38,059 bases of DNA, from NCBI GenBank assembly GCA_023150555.1, contig JAKLKQ010000064.1, positions 1 through 38,059 of the forward strand, read 5' to 3'. Within the stretch, counting starts at the first letter, position 1. The number at the start of each line of letters is the position of its first letter. The notes under the pieces are model-generated. The model worked only from the letters and a program-made list of their open reading frames with translations. It had not been told where the DNA came from and ran no database searches. Source of the stretch: Planctomycetota bacterium (GTDB lineage Bacteria > Planctomycetota > SZUA-567 > H5-PLA8). The translations under genes were made by a program, and so were the position numbers. Of the stretch, positions 32,333 to 38,059 are shown piece by piece.

Positions 32333-35300
32333 ATGTCGAAACGTGTCTCCGCGCCGGCGGCCACCGGCTACCTTTTCGGACTCGCCCTTGTCGCGCTGCT
32401 CGCGTGGCACTGGCCGCTGCCCGAGACCGGCCGTGCGGCCGCGCGCGCGACTCCGCCGCAGCCAGCCGCTGCCAGCGCTCCGAAGCCGCCCGTCCGCCCG
32501 GCGGCGGCGAAGCAGGCCGAGTTCGGCGGCTTGCCGCTCTATTTCGAAGCCAACAAGGGGCAGACCGACCCGCAGGTGGACTTCGTCTCGCGGGGCAGCG
32601 GCTACACGCTTTACCTCACCGGGCGCGAGGCCGTCTTTTCCCTGCGTCCACAAGGCGAGAAGGACCGGGCGCGTGCCTCGGCGTCGTTCCGTCATCACCG
32701 CGAACGCAACCAGCGCGCCGCTTCCACGGCCGCCGTGCTGCGCATGAAGCTGCCCGGCGCGAACGCCGCGCCCGAAGCGCGGGGGCTTGCCGAACTGCCC
32801 GGCAGGATCCAGTACTTCAAGGGCACCGATCCGGACGGCTGGCGCACCGGCATCCCCACGTACGCGAAGGCGCAGTACGCCGGAGTCTGGCCCGGCATCG
32901 ACCTGGTGTATTACGGCAACGAAGGCCTGCTCGAGTACGACTTCGTCGTCGCGCCGGGCGCCGACGCGCGCGCGATCGCGCTGGACTTCGAGGGCGCCGA
33001 GCGCATCGAGGTGAACGACGGGGGCGATCTGGTGCTGCACACCGCCGCCGGTCCGGTGGTGCAGAGGAAGCCCTTCGCGTTCCAGCAGGTCGCCGGCGCG
33101 CGCCGCGCGGTGGCCGCGGACTTCGAGTTGGCGGAAAACAGCCGCGTGACGTTCAGGCTCGGCGCGTACGATGCCACGCTTCCGCTCGTGATCGACCCCA
33201 CGTTGCTGTACTCGACGTTCCTCGGCGGCACCGGCGGCGAGGATCTGACCATGCTGCGCGTGGACGACGACGGCAACGCGTACGTGGCGTGCGAGACCGA
33301 ATCGCTCAATTTTCCCGGTGCATCGGGGAACTTCCAGGCCACGAGTGCGGGCGACACGGACGTCTTCGTGGCGATCCTGAATCCGTCGGGCTCGGCGCTC
33401 CTTTATGGTTCCTATCTCGGCGGCAGCAACAGCGAGTTCCTGGGCGGCATCGCCATCGACGGCGGCGCGCCGCTGAGCACCGTGTCACTGACCGGCTTCG
33501 CGAACGCCGGCGGCTTCCCGACCACGGGCAGCGCCTTCCAGACCAGCGCGCCCAACGGCAACGCCTTCGTGACCGTGCTGGACCCGAACCAGGCGGGCAC
33601 GGCGCAGATGAAGTACTCGTCGTTCATCGGCAGCACCAACAGCTTTAGCGAAGGCCGCGGCGTCGCGGTGGACGGCAGCGGCAAGCCCTACGTGCTGGGC
33701 CTGACGCAGGCCGACGACTTCCCCGTCACCGGCGGCGTGGTGCAGAACGTATCGGGCGGCGGCGGCGGCGTCTTCCGCAGCACCGACGGCGGCGCGAACT
33801 GGACGCTGAACGGAAGTTCGGCGAACGGGCTGATCAGCGACTTTGTCGGCAGCCTGGCCATCGATCCGGCGGCCACGCTGACGGTCTACGCGGGCACGGC
33901 CAACGGCGTGTTCCGCACTACCGACGGTGGCACCAACTGGTCCGCGCCGGCCAATACCGGACTGGGGACCGTCTTCATCGACGCCGTGGCCGTGGTCGGC
34001 GGCGCCCCATCGACCGTCTACGCCACGACGGCCGGCGGCATCTTCCGCTCGACCAACGGCGGCGACAACTGGTCGGCCAGCAGCGGCGTCTCGCAGAAGG
34101 TCTATGCGCTCGCGGTGGATCCGGTCACGACCACAAACATGTACGCCGCGACCGACAGCGGCGTCTTCAAGAGCACCGACGGCGGCGCCAACTGGAGTGC
34201 CTCCAGCAGCGGGCTACCTGGGTCGTCCGTCGTGGCGCTGGCGGTGAATCCCGCCGCTCCGGCCACGCTGTACGCGGGAACGAAGAACAACGGCGTCTTC
34301 AAGAGCACCAACGGCGGCACCAGTTGGGCGGCTGCGAACACCGGCCTGGACGCCGGCGCCGAGATCAGTGCGCTGGCGATCGACGCGACCGCGCCGAACC
34401 CGGTGTACGCGGCGATGCGTGGGAACGACGACTCGGGCGGCGTCTTCAAGACGACCAACGGCGGCACGTCGTGGAGTGCCGTGAACACGACGGTGCTGAC
34501 GCCCGCCGACGACCTGGGCGAGGAGGACCAGAACCTGCTGCTGGCCGATCCGGGCACGGCCGATCGCGTATACGCCTCCGGAGGCGACCGCTTCTACACC
34601 ACCACCAACGGCGGAACGCTGTGGAACATCACCGGCGCGGGGCTGCGGTCGCGGCGGCTGAACGCGCTGGTTCAGCGTCCCGGCACCACGGGCGGCACGG
34701 GGGTGCTCTACGCCGGCGCTTCGCGCGGCCCCGATTTCTTCGTCGCGAAATTCGATCCTACGCAAAGCGGCTCGTCGTCGCTGGTGTACGCGACGTACCT
34801 CGGCGGCTCCGGCGACGAGCACGTCGAAGAAGGCGCCTGCCCGATCGTGGTGGACAGCGCCGGACAAGCCGCCATCGTCGGCAGCACGCTTTCGGCGGAC
34901 TATCCGCTGACCGCCGGCACGGCGTTCCAGACGAGCAACGCGGGGCAGACGGACTACGCGGTTACGCTGCTCGCGGCGGACGCAACGAGCCTGGTGTATT
35001 CGACGTACCTTGGCGGCTCGGGCGACGAGCACGGCACCGGCAGCCTGAAGACGGACGGCAGCGACAAGCTCTGCCTTGCCACGAACACGGTCTCGAGCGA
35101 CTTCCCCACCACGTCCGGCGTCTTCCAGCTAACGGGCCAGGGCGGCTTCGATGCCGTGGCGCTGAAGATCGATCCCACGCAAAGCGGCGCGTCGTCGCTG
35201 GTCTTCTCCACGTACATCGGCAGCGCGGACCACGAGGAGCTGATCGGCCTGGCCGTCGACGACGCGGGCGTCTTCTTCCTCTCGGGCCAGTCGCTGGGCA

Positions 35301-36817
35301 CGAACTTCCCCGTCACCACCACGGCGCTGCAGGGCGCGGCCGGCGGCGGCGGCGGCGACGCGCTGGTGGCGGTGCTGGCGCCGGACGGCACGGAGCTGTT
35401 GTACGCGTCGTACCTCGGCGGCAGCCTGCGCGACCGCAGCTCGACCTTGGGGCTTGATTCGGCGGGACACGTCTACGTCGCGGGCGAGACGCAGTCGAGC
35501 AACTTCCCCGTCAAGAACGCGTTCCAGAGCACGCGCAAGGGCGAGTCCGACAGCTTCGTGAGCAAGTTCGAGAACCTGATTCCGCAGCCGGTGGCGGTGC
35601 TCGGCGCCGATGTCGTGGAAGGCGCCGCGCCGCTGGCTGTGCAGCTGAACGGCACCGCCTCCTCTATACCGGGCGGCGGTTCGATCGCGACGTACCACTT
35701 CGATCCGGGCGACGGCAGCGGCGTGACGGACGTCTCGGCGCCGGCCGATTTCCTGAACCACACCTATCTCACCCCGGGCAACTACGCCGCGACGCTGGCC
35801 GTCACCTCGAGCGTCGGCGCGACCAGCGATTCCTCGCCGCTGGCCATCGTTGCCGGCGACGACGAGGTCGCCGACGGCGACCTGCTGGCAACGGCCATGG
35901 CCATCGGCGTCGACCACGTCAAGGCGGCCGCCGGCATCCACAACGACAAGATGACGCTCGCCGGCCGAATCAATCCCGCCGGCCTGCCCGCGGACCTTAC
36001 GCCCGCGACGGTGGACGTGACCGTGAACAACCAGAGCATGCAGCAGCTGGTGCAGAATTCGACGAATCCGGCCGCGCGCATCATCGTCACGCTGCAGCCC
36101 ACCGGCACCTTCAAGGCCACCGTCACGGGCGTGCGCCTGGGGCCGATCGTCGGGCGGCGCTCGGACGACAGCGGCACGGTGACCGACACGATCCGCGTCG
36201 GCGTGGACGTCAGCGGCGTGGCCATCGACACGCCGTCGGCCAGCAGCGTGGTCGAGACGGCCTTTGTCAGCAGCGCGGGAAAGAAATCGTCGGGCAAGTT
36301 CAGCTTCACGAATAACGCCGTCCGCAACGGCGCCTTCAGGTCCGAGAAGACCTCGGCGTCGGAAGGTCCCGCGCTGGGCTACATCTTCTCGGCGAAGGGC
36401 AAGTCGCTCGCGGAGTTCGCCGTGCCGGCGTTCCCGAACGGCGACATCACCATTCGCGTCGGCGGAACGGGCGGCAAGAGCGCCAGCGGCGGCAAATTGA
36501 TCACCATTCCTTTCGCGGCGCTGCTCGTCACTGGCGCCACCGAAGAGACGTCGACCGTGAAATTCAATCCCAAGGCCCTGACGGCTCCGGACCCGGTGCT
36601 TGACCAGCTGAAGAGCTTCCAGATCAAGAACAAGCAGAAGGTCTTCAGCCTGGTGACGAAGGAACTGGACAGCACCGGCATCCCGGCTTCCACGGATCTG
36701 GCGACGGAACACGAATTGGCGCTGACGATCGTGGTGCCGACGGCCGGCGGGGATCTGACTTACACGACGGGCGTCGAGCTCAAGCGCGTCGCGGGCAGCA
36801 AGAAGTGGGCGCGTTAA
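32333..36817 (+). CDS. giant secreted SBBP/Asp-box beta-propeller protein with PKD domain
   Basis: 1494 residues from the ATG at 32333 (AGGAGC about 8 nt upstream); the open frame upstream belongs to other genes. The N-terminus has a membrane or signal segment (GYLFGLALVALLAWHW), then a Pro/Ala stretch. Residues about 60-285 match the N-terminal domain that accompanies SBBP propellers (LPLYFEANKGQTDPQVDFVS, GRIQYFKGTDPDGWRTGI, WPGIDLVYYGNEG). SBBP repeats (LLYSTFLGGTGGEDL, LVYSTYLGGSGDEHGTG) occupy about 285-480 and 800-1080, interrupted by seven Asp-box/Ycf48-like repeats. A PKD-like domain lies at about 1083-1180 (AVLGADVVEGAAPLAVQL, YHFDPGDGSG). The last 300 residues form a beta-rich tail resembling that of the Ig-like protein at 1448-3502. 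Probably a surface or extracellular binding protein. The stop lies 4 bases from the convergent Hsp70-like gene. Confidence 0.85.
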   Translation: MSKRVSAPAATGYLFGLALVALLAWHWPLPETGRAAARATPPQPAAASAPKPPVRPAAAKQAEFGGLPLYFEANKGQTDPQVDFVSRGSGYTLYLTGREAVFSLRPQGEKDRARASASFRHHRERNQRAASTAAVLRMKLPGANAAPEARGLAELPGRIQYFKGTDPDGWRTGIPTYAKAQYAGVWPGIDLVYYGNEGLLEYDFVVAPGADARAIALDFEGAERIEVNDGGDLVLHTAAGPVVQRKPFAFQQVAGARRAVAADFELAENSRVTFRLGAYDATLPLVIDPTLLYSTFLGGTGGEDLTMLRVDDDGNAYVACETESLNFPGASGNFQATSAGDTDVFVAILNPSGSALLYGSYLGGSNSEFLGGIAIDGGAPLSTVSLTGFANAGGFPTTGSAFQTSAPNGNAFVTVLDPNQAGTAQMKYSSFIGSTNSFSEGRGVAVDGSGKPYVLGLTQADDFPVTGGVVQNVSGGGGGVFRSTDGGANWTLNGSSANGLISDFVGSLAIDPAATLTVYAGTANGVFRTTDGGTNWSAPANTGLGTVFIDAVAVVGGAPSTVYATTAGGIFRSTNGGDNWSASSGVSQKVYALAVDPVTTTNMYAATDSGVFKSTDGGANWSASSSGLPGSSVVALAVNPAAPATLYAGTKNNGVFKSTNGGTSWAAANTGLDAGAEISALAIDATAPNPVYAAMRGNDDSGGVFKTTNGGTSWSAVNTTVLTPADDLGEEDQNLLLADPGTADRVYASGGDRFYTTTNGGTLWNITGAGLRSRRLNALVQRPGTTGGTGVLYAGASRGPDFFVAKFDPTQSGSSSLVYATYLGGSGDEHVEEGACPIVVDSAGQAAIVGSTLSADYPLTAGTAFQTSNAGQTDYAVTLLAADATSLVYSTYLGGSGDEHGTGSLKTDGSDKLCLATNTVSSDFPTTSGVFQLTGQGGFDAVALKIDPTQSGASSLVFSTYIGSADHEELIGLAVDDAGVFFLSGQSLGTNFPVTTTALQGAAGGGGGDALVAVLAPDGTELLYASYLGGSLRDRSSTLGLDSAGHVYVAGETQSSNFPVKNAFQSTRKGESDSFVSKFENLIPQPVAVLGADVVEGAAPLAVQLNGTASSIPGGGSIATYHFDPGDGSGVTDVSAPADFLNHTYLTPGNYAATLAVTSSVGATSDSSPLAIVAGDDEVADGDLLATAMAIGVDHVKAAAGIHNDKMTLAGRINPAGLPADLTPATVDVTVNNQSMQQLVQNSTNPAARIIVTLQPTGTFKATVTGVRLGPIVGRRSDDSGTVTDTIRVGVDVSGVAIDTPSASSVVETAFVSSAGKKSSGKFSFTNNAVRNGAFRSEKTSASEGPALGYIFSAKGKSLAEFAVPAFPNGDITIRVGGTGGKSASGGKLITIPFAALLVTGATEETSTVKFNPKALTAPDPVLDQLKSFQIKNKQKVFSLVTKELDSTGIPASTDLATEHELALTIVVPTAGGDLTYTTGVELKRVAGSKKWAR
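33768..34630 (+). repeat. seven in-frame Asp-box repeats inside the beta-propeller gene
   Basis: The motif G-V/I-F-R/K-S/T-T-D/N-G-G-x-N/S-W recurs at about 33768, 33907, 34039, 34165, 34294, 34438 and 34591, as GVFRSTDGGANW, GVFRTTDGGTNW, GIFRSTNGGDNW, GVFKSTDGGANW, GVFKSTNGGTSW, GVFKTTNGGTSW and RFYTTTNGGTLW. Spacing is 42-51 residues. DNA identity between neighbouring units is high, so expansion by duplication is likely. Seven Asp boxes are enough for one beta-propeller. Confidence 0.8.
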
Positions 36818-36821
36818 CGAC

Positions 36822-37748
36822 CTAGAAGAGAAATGCCGCGGCGCAAGCGGCAAGAACCATCACCGAGAGCAGGCAGCCGCCTCCTTTATTTCCGGGCGCC
36901 TGCGCGGCCAATTCGTCGGCGATGCGCGCGTAGATGGCCGCGCCGAGCGCGACGGCTTCGCCGGGGCTCTCGAGCGCCTGCCCCTCCCGCCCGTAGCGGT
37001 CGGACAAGAAATTCTTCAGCGCGTCCACGCGCGCCTGCGGACCGGCCAAAAGAACCTCGTCGAAAGTCTTCAACGTTCGCGACGCCGACCTCAGCGCGCG
37101 GCACAGCGGCAGGTCGAGGGCTTCGGCGAGCCTGCGCGGGTCGGAAAGCAGCGCCTCGCCGAGGTCCACCGCGCCGTCGGCGGCGAGGACCTCGAAGCGC
37201 TGCGCCTGCATCTCCAGCGCCGTCACGTCGAAGCTCCGCGCCTGCCATTCCAGAACCAGCATCAGCCGCCGCTCGCGCGGATGCGCGAAGGCGTGCGCCA
37301 GCGCCGCGGCCGTGGGGCGGTTGAGCAGCTGCCGCACCATGAAGCCCGCCTTCTGCGCGGCATCCTTTACTTCCATGCGCTGGACGTCGGTGAAGTACGC
37401 GGGCACCGCGACGATCGTCTGCGCGGGCGCGAGGCCCTGGGCTTCGACGAGTTTCTTCAGATGCTCGAAGACTTCCCCGGCGCACTCCGCGGGCGTCCAC
37501 GCGCGGCCGCCGAAGGTGTAGCTCTTGCCGCGGCCGAAATCGCCGAGGAACCCGCGCACGCCGGCATCGGGGTTCGCGGCGAGGTATGCGGCCGCGGCGT
37601 GGCCCACCAGGACCTTGCCGGCGAGGTCCACGGCCACGGCGGCGGGCGTAAGGCCATCGGCGCCTTCGGGGTCGCGCAACACGCGCGGGCCTTCGCCAGA
37701 GAAGGCGGCGGCGCAGCAGGTGTCGTAGCCGAAGTCGATGCCGAGCAT
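36822..37748 (-). CDS. shortened Hsp70-like protein with degenerate ATPase site and C-terminal membrane segment
   Basis: 308 residues from the ATG giving MLGIDFGYDT, where Hsp70 homology starts; an ATG at 37781 adds 11 residues. Neither has a clear ribosome site. IVAVPAYFTDVQRMEVKDAA (112-131) and NRPTAAALAHAF (143-154) are plainly Hsp70, as is ESPGEAVALGAAIYA (260-274). Key ATPase parts are altered: the phosphate-1 loop is DFGYDT, the NEPTAAAL Glu is Arg144, and DLGGGTFDV is replaced by LEWQARSFDV (166-175). The usual 150 or so residues of subdomain IIB are nearly absent. There is no substrate-binding domain. The last 20 residues (GCLLSVMVLAACAAAFLF) form a hydrophobic tail anchor. It is probably a membrane-bound pseudo-chaperone or regulator rather than a foldase. 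No J-protein or GrpE gene is nearby. Confidence 0.82.
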   Translation of the reverse strand: MLGIDFGYDTCCAAAFSGEGPRVLRDPEGADGLTPAAVAVDLAGKVLVGHAAAAYLAANPDAGVRGFLGDFGRGKSYTFGGRAWTPAECAGEVFEHLKKLVEAQGLAPAQTIVAVPAYFTDVQRMEVKDAAQKAGFMVRQLLNRPTAAALAHAFAHPRERRLMLVLEWQARSFDVTALEMQAQRFEVLAADGAVDLGEALLSDPRRLAEALDLPLCRALRSASRTLKTFDEVLLAGPQARVDALKNFLSDRYGREGQALESPGEAVALGAAIYARIADELAAQAPGNKGGGCLLSVMVLAACAAAFLF

Positions 37749-38059
37749 GTCGGGAGAATAGCGGATTTTTGAATCTCTCATTTGATCATTTCAGGTGAAT
37801 CGTTTGATTGTTGAAGCGGGGATATGCATAAGGGGTGGTACGACAAAACCACTTGCATTACGCAAAGCGTAAGTATGGACTGATCCGTCTTCGATAGGCT
37901 TCAAGCTCTAGTCTTTGATCTTTTTTCTCTTTCTCTTCGCTCCTTATCTTTCCTCTCTAATCTCTTAACTGTCATCTGCTTTAAAAAGTTTCGGACACCA
38001 CCCAGGTGGGTCACGAGGGGCCGCACCGCCAGCATTGACTGGCGATACGTTTAACCCCC
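37749..38059. other. 311-base gene-free end region with pyrimidine tract and small hairpins
   Basis: No gene is supported. The region is AT-rich compared with its neighbours. It contains a hairpin TTACGC-aaa-GCGTAA (37858-37872), a strongly pyrimidine-biased stretch on the + strand (about 37914-37980, with TTTTTT at 37921), and a perfect CGCCAG/CTGGCG hairpin (38027-38044). It probably holds the promoter of the Hsp70-like gene and could include the end of an untranslated transcript or a mobile-element end continuing outside the window. Confidence 0.4.

Noticed and set aside
37982..38020. Mobile-element end suggested by TTTCGGACACCACCCAGG
   Set aside because: It vaguely recalls some IS termini but no matching inverted copy or target duplication is in the window.
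1..38059. tRNA, rRNA or CRISPR array
   Set aside because: No cloverleaf with a GTTCRA-type T-loop, no rRNA signature and no regularly spaced direct repeats were seen; the repeats found are inside protein-coding genes.

Overview
The window is about 38 kb of GC-rich bacterial chromosome, dense with genes on both strands. No rRNA, tRNA or CRISPR array was seen. The gene families suggest a free-living, Gram-negative-type bacterium of the Planctomycetota / Hydrogenedentota / Lentisphaerota kind: an ECF sigma factor with a membrane-anchored extracytoplasmic tail, giant secreted SBBP/Asp-box/PKD and Ig-like proteins, a UroD-like protein, phytanoyl-CoA dioxygenase and enolase-superfamily genes, and a GntR-LacI hybrid regulator beside a GH20-like gene. 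That placement is inference from family content; there is no phylogenetic marker in the window.

Layout. 1-1440 is mobile-element debris: a truncated, frameshifted IS5-type transposase abuts a frameshifted IS200-type transposase, and the IS200 left end sits against an N-terminally decapitated dihydrofolate-reductase-family gene. 1448-3502 encodes a secreted Ig-like-repeat protein. 3886-8095 is a co-directional block: sigma factor with an external domain, membrane hexapeptide acyltransferase, stand-alone adenylation enzyme and carrier protein. The last three look like a dispersed version of a Pls/PosA-type non-ribosomal synthetase. 8153-9754 encodes an exported TPR/coiled-coil protein. A UroD-like gene and a D-2-hydroxyacid dehydrogenase gene converge at 11.1 kb.

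12332-19713 is a heavy-metal efflux operon: Cys/His-rich exported protein, CzcC-type outer-membrane lipoprotein, His-rich CzcB-type adaptor, CzcA-type RND pump and His-rich lipoprotein. A perfect inverted repeat lies upstream. 19931-23775 holds a GH20-like hydrolase gene preceded by its probable GntR-LacI regulator, with two AT-rich palindromes upstream. 23776-25046 is a compositionally different, gene-poor patch with a possible GIY-YIG-like orphan.

25047-27191 encodes an eight-heme cytochrome c with an N-terminal carboxypeptidase-regulatory-like domain, closed by a textbook terminator. 27764-31760 is a catabolic-looking cluster: enolase-superfamily enzyme, divergent AraC regulator, Fe(II)/2-oxoglutarate oxygenase and M14-type deacylase, with paired half-sites between the divergent genes. 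Next come panD and a 1494-residue secreted beta-propeller protein whose C-terminal region resembles that of the Ig-like protein at 1.4 kb. The last gene encodes a shortened, degenerate Hsp70 with a C-terminal membrane segment.

The best candidates for something undescribed are the split adenylation/carrier/acyltransferase cassette behind a sensor-like sigma factor, the membrane-tailed pseudo-Hsp70, and the shared C-terminal module of the two secreted repeat proteins.
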